64,000 nt of DNA from Nitrospinaceae bacterium (GCA_028278405.1 JANQEK010000031.1:1-64000), one strand, 5' to 3'; counted from the first letter of the stretch, positions 7,815 through 17,219 are shown. Made by a program: numbers and translations. Notes: generated from the letters alone by a model not told the origin.

Positions 7815-10394
7815 TCATTCTGTTCTCACGGACTCTTTAGGGTTGAGGCGTGTGGCGAGGCGCGCAGGGTAGAGTCCGGCCATACAGGCGATCATCCAGA
7901 ACAAAATAACCGCGATCAGGATAAATCCATAGGGAAAGAAGACCTGTATGGTCCAGCCGAAGGATTGCTTGTTGATCACGAAGATCAGAAGATAGGAAAC
8001 GACGATCCCCACCGCCAGTCCCAGTACGGAGCCGATCACTCCCAGCAGGCCCGCCTCGATCAGGATCATTTTTTTCACTTGTTCCTGAAACGCTCCAATA
8101 AAACGTAGAATTCCGATTTCCCTCCGCCGCTCGATGATCAATGAGATCAGTGTATTAAACAGACCCAGAACCGCTACGCCGATGCCGATGATCTCCAGCG
8201 AATAGGTGATGGCAAACGTTTTGTCGAAAATCCGAAGCACTTCGGTTTTCAGTTCCTGGTTGGAACGCACCAGAATGCGCTTCGATTTTCCGACGGTGCG
8301 GATGATTTCCTTACGCACCGCTGGTAATTGTTGCGGGTCTTTCAGGTACACGACAAAGCTGTTAACGTTGGGGTCGTTGTAATGTTTTAAATAAATTCCG
8401 CGATCGATTACGATGTAACCGCGTTCCTGTGAATAATCGTAATAGATAGCCGCGATTTCTGCGTTCAATGGGCCGTTGGGGGTGTTCAGGGTCAGGTGGT
8501 CTCCCCGCTTAACTTCGTGCTTCAGTGAAAACGCTTCGGACACAATAGCGCGGTTCTGTCCCACCATCAATGTTGCAAGTTCCGTCGCAGGTGGACCGTC
8601 CTTGATCACCAGGTTGCCATAGCGCGACAATGCGGCAAAATCTCCGGAGGCCAGAATGGCAGGTTCGTCGTTGTAGGAGATGTTGATGGCGCGGAACAGG
8701 TCCACTGCCTGCACTCCCTCAATATCTCTGAGTGCTGTCACCTGATCGACGGGCAGCGTGTACTGGTAATCGATATTCTTTCCGGCAGCGGCCCGCACAA
8801 ATAAATCGGCGCGCAGTGTCTGATCGATCCATACCACTACCGTCTGGCGAAAACTGTGCACCATGATCGACATGCTGATCACCATCATGAACGCGATGGC
8901 CAGGGAAGCGACAGCAATGGAGTTGCGCCCCACGTTTTGCGAGAGGTTCATGCTGGCCAGTAGACCCTCTCCCTGGAACCACCGTTTGCAAAGGCTATGG
9001 GAAATATCGCGCAGAAACAACAAACCTGAAGGAGCGATGAAGGAGATACCCAATATGATGAAGAACACCGAGAGAAATCCGAAATAAGGAAATTGATTGA
9101 TCGCAGGAAGTTGTGAGCAGATCCCCGCCAGTCCAAAAATCGCCAGTGCGGTAACGGTAAGCTTTCGGTTGCCGCGAAAAACTTTAAGATCGTAGCTGCC
9201 GCGACGCATCACCTGGGTGGGCGAGGTGGTAGCGGCGTCGTAAGCGGGGATGATCGCCGAAGCGAACGACAACCCAACTCCGATCAGAAAGTAGAGGCTC
9301 ACTTGGTCCCAATCGAAGATCACCTCGGTCACTTGCGTCGGGGCATACAGGTTGTTGACAGTGATGGCCACCGCTTCCAGCGAAAACTGAGCCATGTAAT
9401 AACCGAACCCGATCCCGATCAGGGAGCCGATTGCTCCGATCACACCCGCTTCCAACAGAAAAATGGCGGCGATCAACCCCGGAGTGGCTCCCATGGCGCG
9501 CAGGGTTCCGATCTCTGTTCTTCGGCGTACCACCGAAAGGGAAATCATATTGTAAATAAGGTACAGGCCAACCAGTAAAGCCACGAAACTGAGCGCTGAC
9601 AGGTTGTATTGAAACGCCCTCAACATTTTTTCAACCTGTTGGTTTCTGCGTTCCGGCCGGTCCACGCGCAAGTAATCGGGCAGCACCTTGGCAATCATCT
9701 TTTGCATTTTTGGAAAATCTTTACTCTTTAAAAACTCGACTTCGATGCGATCAAGTTTGCCGATTTTACCCAGCACCTTTTGCGCTGCAGCAATATCCAT
9801 GATGACAAAATTGCCGTTCAGCGCTTTAGCGATCCCTTTATGTTCCAGAATGGCGTTGACGTTCAGGGTTTGCTCCCGGTCATTGATAAGGAGGCGAAGC
9901 GGGTCTCCCGGCCGGTAATCGATGCCGGGAATGAACTTTTCGGGGAGGACCACGCCGGCAGGATCCAAAATAATCGGCAGCAGTCCCTTGAGGTCCTGGC
10001 TAGTCGTTTTGAGCGAAAAATCCCTCACGCCGCTGTCCTGCAGCAAATCGGTGCCCATGATTTCGACCACCTCATTGCTGTTCAGTTCCACACCGTAGCC
10101 GCGGATGACGGGATATACCTTGATCCATTCCCGGAGCGGTAGCAGGTTTTTAAAATATTGTTCGTCGAAGGACATGCCCTCCGCCGCGATCACTGCATCC
10201 GCCCGGCCCAAAACCAGATCAATACTTTCACTGAAAGACAGCAAAGTTTGCCGGTTCGCCAATTGAATACTCAAGAAAACCGAAACGCCAATGGCTACTC
10301 CGAAAACGGTCACTACACATCGAAAGGGATCACGGATCAAGGGGCGCAGGATGAGCGCGGTGAATAAATCTTTGAAATAAACCAAAAAACTCAT
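7815..10394 (-). CDS. FtsX/MacB-like ABC transporter permease (duplicated FtsX domains)
   Basis: This 859-residue inner-membrane protein has an N-terminal membrane segment (about 15-40), a large periplasmic MacB-like region, a first FtsX block (about 260-395, with RRRTEIGTLRAMGATP), a second signal-like helix, a second periplasmic region and a final FtsX block (about 735-855, with ERRREIGILRFIGA). This is the tandem architecture of LolCE/YbbP-like permeases that move lipids or lipoproteins out of the inner membrane. The ATPase gene lies 25 nt upstream. No membrane-fusion partner is adjacent, so the substrate cannot be named. Confidence 0.88.
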   Translation of the reverse strand: MSFLVYFKDLFTALILRPLIRDPFRCVVTVFGVAIGVSVFLSIQLANRQTLLSFSESIDLVLGRADAVIAAEGMSFDEQYFKNLLPLREWIKVYPVIRGYGVELNSNEVVEIMGTDLLQDSGVRDFSLKTTSQDLKGLLPIILDPAGVVLPEKFIPGIDYRPGDPLRLLINDREQTLNVNAILEHKGIAKALNGNFVIMDIAAAQKVLGKIGKLDRIEVEFLKSKDFPKMQKMIAKVLPDYLRVDRPERRNQQVEKMLRAFQYNLSALSFVALLVGLYLIYNMISLSVVRRRTEIGTLRAMGATPGLIAAIFLLEAGVIGAIGSLIGIGFGYYMAQFSLEAVAITVNNLYAPTQVTEVIFDWDQVSLYFLIGVGLSFASAIIPAYDAATTSPTQVMRRGSYDLKVFRGNRKLTVTALAIFGLAGICSQLPAINQFPYFGFLSVFFIILGISFIAPSGLLFLRDISHSLCKRWFQGEGLLASMNLSQNVGRNSIAVASLAIAFMMVISMSIMVHSFRQTVVVWIDQTLRADLFVRAAAGKNIDYQYTLPVDQVTALRDIEGVQAVDLFRAINISYNDEPAILASGDFAALSRYGNLVIKDGPPATELATLMVGQNRAIVSEAFSLKHEVKRGDHLTLNTPNGPLNAEIAAIYYDYSQERGYIVIDRGIYLKHYNDPNVNSFVVYLKDPQQLPAVRKEIIRTVGKSKRILVRSNQELKTEVLRIFDKTFAITYSLEIIGIGVAVLGLFNTLISLIIERRREIGILRFIGAFQEQVKKMILIEAGLLGVIGSVLGLAVGIVVSYLLIFVINKQSFGWTIQVFFPYGFILIAVILFWMIACMAGLYPARLATRLNPKESVRTE

Positions 10395-10419
10395 GATGGG
10401 TTACATATCCTTCTGAAGC

Positions 10420-11091
10420 TCATTTCAAGGTGGTCAGCGTGCCGTCGCGGATTTCAAAATGTCGATTACCATATTGTGCGGCCTGTGGATTGTGCGTGAC
10501 CACAACGACAGTGGTTTCGAATTCTCCGCTGACTTGTTTCAGCAGATCGAGAATTTTCACCCCGTTCTCAGAATCGAGATTGCCGGTGGGTTCGTCCGCC
10601 AACAGTAGGGCGGGTTGATGGACCAGGGCACGGGCTATGGCGACCCGCTGCATTTCACCGCCGGACAGCTCAGCGGGAAAGGACCGGGCGCGGTGTTTCA
10701 ATCCGACGTAATCCAATAGCGAATCGATTCGACTTTTCCCCTCCCGCGATGCATGACTGAGTAACAGAGGCAGTTCGATATTTTCTATGACCGATAGAGT
10801 GGGCATGAGATTGAAGAACTGGAACACGAAACCGATCTCTCGTCTGCGAAGCTGGGTAAGGTCGTGGTCGTTCATGCCGGAGAGCGAATGGCCGTTGAGG
10901 TAAATTTCCCCCTGGTCCGGTGTGTCCAGACCGCCCATACAGTTGAGCAGTGTGGTTTTGCCGCCTCCACTGGGACCCATCACCGTAACAAAATCCTTTT
11001 TCTCCAGGCTCAGGCTGACGTCTGAAAGTGCGGCAATGCGGGTCTCCCCGGCCTGAAAATATTTGGAAACCTTGTCGAATCGAACAATCAT
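10420..11091 (-). CDS. LolD-like ABC transporter ATP-binding protein
   Basis: This is a 223-residue ATPase of the LolD/MacB group. It has Walker A GPSGGGKTT (about 40-48), Q-loop VFQFFNLMPTLSV, signature LSGGEMQRVAIARAL, Walker B LLLADEPTGNLD and an H-loop VVVTHN. It is the first gene of a two-gene operon with the duplicated FtsX permease, together forming a type VII (mechanotransmission) ABC system. Lipoprotein release, lipid transport or envelope remodelling are all possible; the sequence does not decide. Confidence 0.93.
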   Translation of the reverse strand: MIVRFDKVSKYFQAGETRIAALSDVSLSLEKKDFVTVMGPSGGGKTTLLNCMGGLDTPDQGEIYLNGHSLSGMNDHDLTQLRRREIGFVFQFFNLMPTLSVIENIELPLLLSHASREGKSRIDSLLDYVGLKHRARSFPAELSGGEMQRVAIARALVHQPALLLADEPTGNLDSENGVKILDLLKQVSGEFETTVVVVTHNPQAAQYGNRHFEIRDGTLTTLK

Positions 11092-11322
11092 GACGGTGTG
11101 GAAAATACTCCTGAGAATGAGCGGTCAATCTTATCAAAGAATGCCCACCAAGTGGGGCTTCTCCCGATCCGAGGCGGCGTTAGTAGAGGAAGGTGGAATG
11201 CATTACGGATGATCACCATACCCTAGCGATCAAATAACTCAATTAAAATCAATTAGTTTGGTCTATACTTAAGGGCAATAAGATAGCTCTTTATAAATAT
11301 TAAATAATTTGTAAAAAATTTA

Positions 11323-11351
11323 TTGACAAATATTTATTTCGGGATTAAATT
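11323..11351 (+). promoter_or_regulatory. Sigma-70-type promoter of the oxidoreductase-aminotransferase operon
   Basis: A perfect TTGACA (11323-11328), a 17-nt spacer and TAAATT (11346-11351) lie in an AT-rich stretch. This and the hairpin at 11389-11425 are the only structures I see in the 363-nt gene-free interval 11092-11454, apart from a weak short inverted repeat near 11143-11160. The predicted transcript has a 5' leader of about 90-100 nt before the preferred start at 11455. Confidence 0.7.
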
Positions 11352-11388
11352 GTCCAGTAGATGAGAAACAAGGGCGCTCTCGTGATTT

Positions 11389-11425
11389 TGAGGAGAGGTT
11401 GTAATGAGTTTCCAGCCTCTCCTCA
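11389..11425 (+). promoter_or_regulatory. 5' leader hairpin covering an upstream Shine-Dalgarno and ATG
   Basis: GAGGAGAGG (11390-11398) pairs perfectly with CCTCTCCTC (11416-11424), and the stem extends to about 13 bp with one G-T wobble. The stem holds the AGGAG (11391-11395) that would serve ATG 11404, and that ATG lies in the 11-nt loop. A second Shine-Dalgarno (11444-11449) and ATG (11455) in the same frame remain free downstream. This looks like a translational control element or a means of choosing between two starts. Confidence 0.6.
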
Positions 11426-11454
11426 TAGAATCAACCAACGAGCAGGAGGATAAA

Positions 11455-12969
11455 ATGGGTGAGACCCAACGAACCATCGATCTGGAGATTGCGCAAAACG
11501 AAATTTTTGACGTGACTATTATCGGCGGAGGAATCAACGGTGCCTGTCTGTACCATCATCTGTGCCGTTTGGGATACCGGGTGTTGCTGGTAGACAAGGG
11601 CGATTTTGCATGCGGTACCAGCCAGGCTTCAGCCATGATGGTGTGGGGCGGCTTGTTGTATCTCCGCAACCTCGATTTTTTAACGGTCGCCAAGTTGTCC
11701 CGCGATCGTGAAGCGATGATCCGGCATATGGGATGTGAGGTATCTCCCACGTTGTTTCGCTACATTCCTTCACGGGACTCGGGACGGAACAAGCATCTCA
11801 TGGCTTCCGCCCTGTACTTCTATTGGATGCTTGGTTTGTGCCATCGGGACCGGCCTCGTGTCGAAAAAACGTTCGCGGAAAAATCTTTTTTAAAGAATAG
11901 CGAGCACGACGATTCCTTTCTTTATCAGGAAGCGGTTTTGAACGGTTCCGACAGCCGGTTTGTACTCAAATGGATCACCGAGCAGGAATCGGACAGAGGC
12001 ATCGCTCTCAACTATTGTGCACTCACCGGAGGAGAATTCCATACCGGAGACAAGTTGTGGCGTTTGACCCTGACGGATGAGGTCACCGGCTGGGCTCGGG
12101 TCTCAAAAAGCCGGTGCGTCATCAATTGCGCCGGGGTCTGGACCGATTCAATCAACCAGCAGTTCCGGATTGAAACGCCTTACCGGCATGTATTCAGTAA
12201 AGGAGTGTTTGTTGGGTTGGAACGGCAGGACCAGCATAACTATCCTCTAATTTTTGACATGGGTGAACAGGGGGATGTTTTGTCTTATATTCCGTGGGGT
12301 CCCATTGCCTTGTGGGGACCGACGGAAACGTATATGCCTACACTCGAAGGTGGATTTTATACCGAACCGGAAGATGTCGATTTTCTTTTGGACCGGGCCA
12401 ACCGACATTTGAAACAGGAAGTCAACCCTCCTGACGTTATCTCTCTCCGCTGCGGAGTGCGGCCGCTGGTGGTTAAAAAGGATTACTCCAAGAATTGTTA
12501 TCCCCTGGACCTTTCGCGCAAACATCAGATCACCAGGAATTCGGAAAAGCCCTGGATTTCCGTATACGGCGGAAAGTTCACCAGTTGTGTTTCAGTCGCC
12601 GAAAAAGTGGAAGAACACATTCGAGGGCTGGTTGAGCCCGGTCGTAAGCCACTGCCGATGCCGCAGAACCAGGCTATCAAAATGGAATGGGATGAGTTTC
12701 CCGGTTTGCCCTCCAAGGTGCCGTCTCTTCGGAGTTGTATTGAAAAGGAGCGGTGTTTGAATCTGGAGGACTATCTGAGGCGCCGGACGAATATTTCCCA
12801 ATGGATACCCCGCGAAGGTCTGGGGAGAAATAACGAAAATGTTCCTCATCTGGAGCAACTGGCATTGCAATTTTCCGGAGGACAGCTGGCGGTTGCTCAA
12901 GAATTGGTTCAGGACTATATCGAAACCGTGGAAAACCGTTTTGACAGTGTGCTGACTCAAGTTCATTAA
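11455..12969 (+). CDS. GlpD/GlpA-like FAD-dependent oxidoreductase
   Basis: This DAO-superfamily flavoprotein has the FAD Rossmann motif GGGINGA (about residues 24-30), LLVDKGDFACGTSQAS and WGGLLYLRN, as in glycerol-3-phosphate dehydrogenases, and a C-terminal region with ISVYGGKFTSC resembling the GlpD GGKxT segment. ATG 11455 gives 504 residues; AGGAGG (11444-11449) lies 5 nt upstream. An in-frame ATG at 11404 adds 17 residues and has its own SD inside a hairpin. The substrate is uncertain: the next gene is a DegT-type aminotransferase rather than glycerol kinase or a GlpF facilitator, so a plain glycerol role is not assured. Confidence 0.8.
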   Translation: MGETQRTIDLEIAQNEIFDVTIIGGGINGACLYHHLCRLGYRVLLVDKGDFACGTSQASAMMVWGGLLYLRNLDFLTVAKLSRDREAMIRHMGCEVSPTLFRYIPSRDSGRNKHLMASALYFYWMLGLCHRDRPRVEKTFAEKSFLKNSEHDDSFLYQEAVLNGSDSRFVLKWITEQESDRGIALNYCALTGGEFHTGDKLWRLTLTDEVTGWARVSKSRCVINCAGVWTDSINQQFRIETPYRHVFSKGVFVGLERQDQHNYPLIFDMGEQGDVLSYIPWGPIALWGPTETYMPTLEGGFYTEPEDVDFLLDRANRHLKQEVNPPDVISLRCGVRPLVVKKDYSKNCYPLDLSRKHQITRNSEKPWISVYGGKFTSCVSVAEKVEEHIRGLVEPGRKPLPMPQNQAIKMEWDEFPGLPSKVPSLRSCIEKERCLNLEDYLRRRTNISQWIPREGLGRNNENVPHLEQLALQFSGGQLAVAQELVQDYIETVENRFDSVLTQVH

Positions 12970-12990
12970 TTAAACTTTAAGAGGTGAAGC

Positions 12991-14280
12991 ATGATTCAGG
13001 TCAAAAACAAACAGTTGGCGATGCTGGGAGGCATGCCGGCGGTGACCGTTGATCATGAACCCGCCAACCGTTGGCCTCTTCTGAGCGAAGAGGATGAGCA
13101 GGCGGTTCTTCAAGTGATGCATGACGGTAATATTTCGACACATCCCGTCATTCGCGAATTGGAACAGGACTATGCCCGACTCACCGGGCGCAGGTATGCC
13201 CTGGCACACAATAACGGCACAGCGGGGTTATTGGCGGCGTTTCAAGCGATAGGATTGCAGCCGGGCGACGAGGTGCTGGTGCCTTCGGCCACGTTCTGGG
13301 CTTCGGTCGTGCCCATGTTGTGGCTTGGGGCGATCCCCGTATTTTGTGAAAGTGAAACCGAACGGATGGGGCTTGACCCGGAGGATGTCCGCAAAAAAAT
13401 TACCGGTAAAACCAAGGCTATTGTCGTGGTCCATCTTTGGGGCTTACCTGCTAAGATGACTGAATTGTTTGAGATCGCTAAAGAACACGATTTAAAGATT
13501 ATTGAAGACGCATCCCATGCGCATGGAGCCGTTTGGAGGGATAGACCCTGCGGTTCGCTGGGCGATATTTCCGTTTTCAGTTTGCAGGGGGACAAACTGT
13601 CACCCGGCGGAGAAGGAGGGATGTTCCTTTGCGATGACTACGAATATTTTGAAAAAGCCGCATGCCTGGGAGACATCACCCGCATCATCGAACTGGAAAC
13701 CGCGGCCCGTAGGTTTGCTGCGACCGGTTTCGGCCTCAAAACCCGTATCGCTCCGTTAAGCGCGGCGATCGCACGTGGACAACTGCGGCGATTGGAGAAG
13801 AACAACCGACTTCGAAACGACAATCTGGAATACCTGTCCCGCGCTTTGGAAACGTTAGGGTTCCATACCTTTCAGGCGCCGGATCATATCGAACGTGTTT
13901 ATTTTGAATTCATGATTCGTTATAATCCGGAAAAGATTATTCTTCCGCGCGATATGCTGATTGCAGCGCTGCAAGAGGAGGGATGTCAGATCACGGTACC
14001 ACGTTATCCATTGCTTCATCAGCAGCCGTTGTTTGTCGAAGGCGCATGGAAAAATATCGCGCGATTGGGTTCTGAGATCAATCTGCCCGAATATGATCCC
14101 AACGCGTTACCTCATACGCAGTCAGCCAATGAAGCGCTTATTAAATTACCGGCGTTTCCCAATGCGGACCGTGAAATTCTGGATCAATACGTCCACGCGT
14201 TTGAAAAAGTGATTGAAGGTGCCCGGGATATTTTGAAGCACCGTTGTCCATCCGGCCTTTCTGGGGGCAAACCATTATGA
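12991..14280 (+). CDS. DegT/DnrJ/EryC1/StrS-family PLP-dependent aminotransferase
   Basis: This 429-residue fold-type I aminotransferase has NNGTAGLLAAF (cofactor phosphate loop, about 74-84), EVLVPSATFWASV, the Asp of IIEDASHAHGA (about 173) and the PLP lysine in SLQGDKLSPGGEGG (Lys202). Members usually aminate keto groups of nucleotide sugars or small polyols; the substrate here is unknown. It lies 21 nt after the FAD oxidoreductase, whose product (a ketone) could be its substrate, and its stop overlaps the next ATG in ATGA. An SD-like AAGAGG lies just upstream of the ATG. Confidence 0.88.
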   Translation: MIQVKNKQLAMLGGMPAVTVDHEPANRWPLLSEEDEQAVLQVMHDGNISTHPVIRELEQDYARLTGRRYALAHNNGTAGLLAAFQAIGLQPGDEVLVPSATFWASVVPMLWLGAIPVFCESETERMGLDPEDVRKKITGKTKAIVVVHLWGLPAKMTELFEIAKEHDLKIIEDASHAHGAVWRDRPCGSLGDISVFSLQGDKLSPGGEGGMFLCDDYEYFEKAACLGDITRIIELETAARRFAATGFGLKTRIAPLSAAIARGQLRRLEKNNRLRNDNLEYLSRALETLGFHTFQAPDHIERVYFEFMIRYNPEKIILPRDMLIAALQEEGCQITVPRYPLLHQQPLFVEGAWKNIARLGSEINLPEYDPNALPHTQSANEALIKLPAFPNADREILDQYVHAFEKVIEGARDILKHRCPSGLSGGKPL

Positions 14281-14642
14281 GAATCAAGCTGTTGTTCATG
14301 GATTATATGCTTCATATGGTACATTTAAGCATTATATTCCTTTGCGTGACTGGATGGATGTTCGAGCCGACACGCACCTTGCATTTGGTGGTGGTTGTTC
14401 TGATCGCGGTTTCCTGGTTCGGGCTGGGAAAATTTTTCGGTTACGGGTACTGTGTCCTCACCGATACCCAATGGCGCGTAAAACGAAAACTCGGACAGGA
14501 ACCCCATGCGGAATCCTACGTTAAATACGTTCTGGACAAAGTCACTGGACGTAATATTGACAAAAATATAACAGACCGATTGACGTTGTATACCTATGCA
14601 GGAGCGGTAATTCTCTCTCTCGTGGTGAATTTTATTCTTTAA
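14277..14642 (+). CDS. Small integral membrane protein, DUF2784-like
   Basis: This 121-residue protein has about three hydrophobic segments (residues about 10-28, 33-52 and 100-120) separated by a charged loop with GYGYCVLTDTQWRVK. The arrangement recalls the DUF2784 family, but this assignment is by eye. The start at 14277 forms an ATGA overlap with the aminotransferase stop; a longer reading from 14244 is rejected because it lies within the upstream gene. It is the third gene of the operon; its role is unknown. Confidence 0.7.
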   Translation: MRIKLLFMDYMLHMVHLSIIFLCVTGWMFEPTRTLHLVVVVLIAVSWFGLGKFFGYGYCVLTDTQWRVKRKLGQEPHAESYVKYVLDKVTGRNIDKNITDRLTLYTYAGAVILSLVVNFIL

Positions 14643-14771
14643 TTCCTTCTTAATATTGGCCTGACCCCCCTTATTTCCCTCCATGTTGAAACAGTGGTGC
14701 CATCCGCCGTTTCCATGTATGATTGCCTGACATTTAACCCGGATTAAATCACTTTGGCATCAGGGCGACTC

Positions 14772-15959
14772 ATGGCAATTTCGCAAAAAGTTCACGATTT
14801 TATGGAGCGGGCTTCCTGGATCCGCAAAATGTTTGAAGAGGGAATTCGCCTCAAGCAGGAATTTGGCGAGGAGAATGTATTCGATTTGTCTTTGGGCAAT
14901 CCGGTGGCGGAACCGCCTTCTGAATTGGTGGAGGCCATGGTTGCCGCCGCGAAGGACGAAACGGCCGGTCAGCATCGTTATATGCCCAACGCCGGATATG
15001 AGGCAACCCGCCAGGCGGTGGCGGAGTCCCTTTCTGCAGAATGTAAGGTTCCCTTATCCCCCGGCGACATCATTATGGTGTGCGGCGCAGCCGGCGGGTT
15101 GAATATCACTCTCAAAACCCTGCTCGATCCCGGCGATGAAGTGATCGTATTCGCCCCTTATTTTGTCGAATATTTGTTTTATGCAGACAACCACGGCGGC
15201 AAGGTGGTAGCGGTGGATACACGAAACGATTTCTCGATCGATTTGGAATCGTTTCGGAATGCAGTGACATCTAAGACTAAAGCGGTGATCATCAATTCGC
15301 CCAACAATCCGACCGGCGTGGTGTATTCTCGAAAGGCCCTTGAAGGGCTGGCCGAAGTATTGCGGGAAAAGTCGAAGGATATCGGACGGCCCATTTATCT
15401 GATCTCCGACGACCCGTACAAAAAGATAGTGTTTGATGGGGTGGAGACCCCGAACATTCTTGATTTGTATGAGAACAGTATTTATATAACCTCGCACTCC
15501 AAGGATCTGGCGGTTCCGGGTGAACGTATCGGTTATGTGGCCGTACACCCGCAAGCCGAAGACGCAGCGGGGGTAATGGCCGGACTCATCTTCTGCAACC
15601 GGGTTCTGGGGTTCGTCAACGCACCGGCTTTGTTTCAGCGTGTGGTGCAAAAGGTTCAGCACGCCACAGTGGATGTCGAACCTTACCGTCGGCGTCGGGA
15701 TTTATTGTATAAAGAGCTCACCGGCATCGGTTATGAGGTGGTGAAACCGCAAGGCGCGTTTTACTTTTTTCCCAAAGCGCCGATTGCCGATGAAGTGGAA
15801 TTCGCCAAACTGCTGGCAGATAAAAAAGTACTGGTGGTCCCCGGACGAGGGTTTGGGACGCCGGGTTATTTCCGGATATCCACCTGCTTCCCCGACCGCG
15901 TCATTGAGGGGGCCTTACCGGGATTAGCAGCGGCCTACCGGGAAGCCACTCATAAATAA
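14772..15959 (+). CDS. Class I PLP-dependent aminotransferase (aspartate aminotransferase-like)
   Basis: This 395-residue aminotransferase has LSLGNPVAEPP near the N-terminus, the NSPNNPTG block (about 175-182), ISDDPY (about 211-216), the PLP lysine in SHSKDLAVPGERIGY (Lys244) and an FRIST C-terminal segment. The amino donor and acceptor cannot be told from sequence; aspartate or aromatic amino acids are likely. A TTG at 14754 would add six residues, but ATG 14772 gives the usual N-terminus. It stands alone, 129 nt after the membrane protein gene and about 105 nt before the MoeZ-like gene. I see no terminator on either side. Confidence 0.9.
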   Translation: MAISQKVHDFMERASWIRKMFEEGIRLKQEFGEENVFDLSLGNPVAEPPSELVEAMVAAAKDETAGQHRYMPNAGYEATRQAVAESLSAECKVPLSPGDIIMVCGAAGGLNITLKTLLDPGDEVIVFAPYFVEYLFYADNHGGKVVAVDTRNDFSIDLESFRNAVTSKTKAVIINSPNNPTGVVYSRKALEGLAEVLREKSKDIGRPIYLISDDPYKKIVFDGVETPNILDLYENSIYITSHSKDLAVPGERIGYVAVHPQAEDAAGVMAGLIFCNRVLGFVNAPALFQRVVQKVQHATVDVEPYRRRRDLLYKELTGIGYEVVKPQGAFYFFPKAPIADEVEFAKLLADKKVLVVPGRGFGTPGYFRISTCFPDRVIEGALPGLAAAYREATHK

Positions 15960-16064
15960 GGTTTTGTGGAATCTTGAATTTATGCTTTGGAATTGAAGGA
16001 TTTTGATAGAATAAGGATATTCAGCGTAGAGAAAACCAGAAAATTTTAAGGATTGGAAACCATC

Positions 16065-17219
16065 ATGAGTTTAAACCCGGATCAAATCAATCGTTACAGC
16101 CGTCATTTGCTTTTGCCGGAAGTCGGTATGGAAGGTCAGGAGAAAATCTGCAACTCCAAGGTTCTGTGTATCGGAACCGGTGGGTTGGGATCTCCCGTGT
16201 CTCTGTACCTGGCAGCCGCGGGCGTCGGCAAGTTGGGATTGATCGATTTCGATGTTGTTGATAAAAGCAACCTGCAACGACAGATTGCCCATGGCGAATC
16301 TACTGTCGGCAAACTGAAAGTCGAATCTGCCAAAAACCGTATCGCCGATCTGAATTCGGATGTGGAAGTGGTTACTTACAACGAGCGTCTCACTTCCGAA
16401 AATGCAATGAGGATTTTTGCAGACTGGGACATCATTGTTGACGGTACGGACAATTTCCCGACACGCTACTTGGCGAACGATGCCTGCGTGTTGCTGAAGA
16501 AGCCTTACGTTTACGGTTGTATCCTGCGTTTTGAAGGGCAGGTGTCTGTGTTCGATTCACGCACGGGGCCCTGTTATCGATGTCTCTATCCAGAGCCGCC
16601 GCCCCCAGGTTTGGTGCCCAGTTGTGCCGAAGGCGGAGTGTTGGGTGTGCTGTGTGGCATCGTCGGCGGGTTGCAGACCAACGAGGCCATCAAGTTGATT
16701 CTCGACAAGGGAGACAATTTGAACGGGCGCCTGGTCATCTTCGATGCGCTGGGGTTGAAGTTTCGCGAAATGAAACTACGCAAGGACAAAAATTGTCCGA
16801 TCTGCGGTGACAACCCGACGATTAAAGAGCTGATCGATTACGAGCAGTTCTGCGGAATCCTGCCGCCTCAGGAAAATCCTGCTGACCGCGAGCTGGAAAT
16901 TGAGCCCGCCCAAGTCAAGCAGATGATGGACAACGGCAAGAACTTTACATTGGTTGATGTGCGTGGCCAGGGTGAATACGAAATCTGCCGCATTGACGGG
17001 TCCACACTGATTCCGTTGGATGTCATCGAGGAAAGAAAAATTGAAAAACTTAACGGACTGAAAAAGGCCGATGAAATTGTGCTTCACTGCAAAGCCGGTG
17101 TGCGCAGTCTGAAAGCCGCTAAAGCCCTGATCGATATTGGGTTTGAGAACGTGAAAAGCATGCGCGGAGGCATCGAAGAGTGGGCTGAAACAATCGACCC
17201 ATCCATGCCACGCTATTGA
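16065..17219 (+). CDS. moeZ: MoeZ/MoeB-type adenylyltransferase with C-terminal rhodanese domain
   Basis: This E1-like enzyme adenylates, then sulfurates, the C-terminal glycine of small sulfur-carrier proteins for molybdopterin, thiamine or thiolated products. The 384-residue product has the ATP-binding GTGGLGSPVSLYLAAAGVG (about 38-56), DGTDNFPTRY, zinc pairs CYRC and CPIC, and the catalytic Cys in VPSCAEGGVLG. The rhodanese domain (about 285-384) carries the active-site Cys in LHCKAGVRSL. Start ATG 16065 has AAGGA upstream; TTG 16053 is less likely. No ThiS/MoaD-like carrier gene is adjacent. Molybdopterin genes moeA and mobBA occur later in the window. Confidence 0.92.
   Translation: MSLNPDQINRYSRHLLLPEVGMEGQEKICNSKVLCIGTGGLGSPVSLYLAAAGVGKLGLIDFDVVDKSNLQRQIAHGESTVGKLKVESAKNRIADLNSDVEVVTYNERLTSENAMRIFADWDIIVDGTDNFPTRYLANDACVLLKKPYVYGCILRFEGQVSVFDSRTGPCYRCLYPEPPPPGLVPSCAEGGVLGVLCGIVGGLQTNEAIKLILDKGDNLNGRLVIFDALGLKFREMKLRKDKNCPICGDNPTIKELIDYEQFCGILPPQENPADRELEIEPAQVKQMMDNGKNFTLVDVRGQGEYEICRIDGSTLIPLDVIEERKIEKLNGLKKADEIVLHCKAGVRSLKAAKALIDIGFENVKSMRGGIEEWAETIDPSMPRY

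Noticed and set aside
11404-11454. ATG 11404 as the sole start of the FAD oxidoreductase
   Set aside because: Its Shine-Dalgarno is inside a strong hairpin and the free AGGAGG serves ATG 11455; it is kept only as an alternative start.
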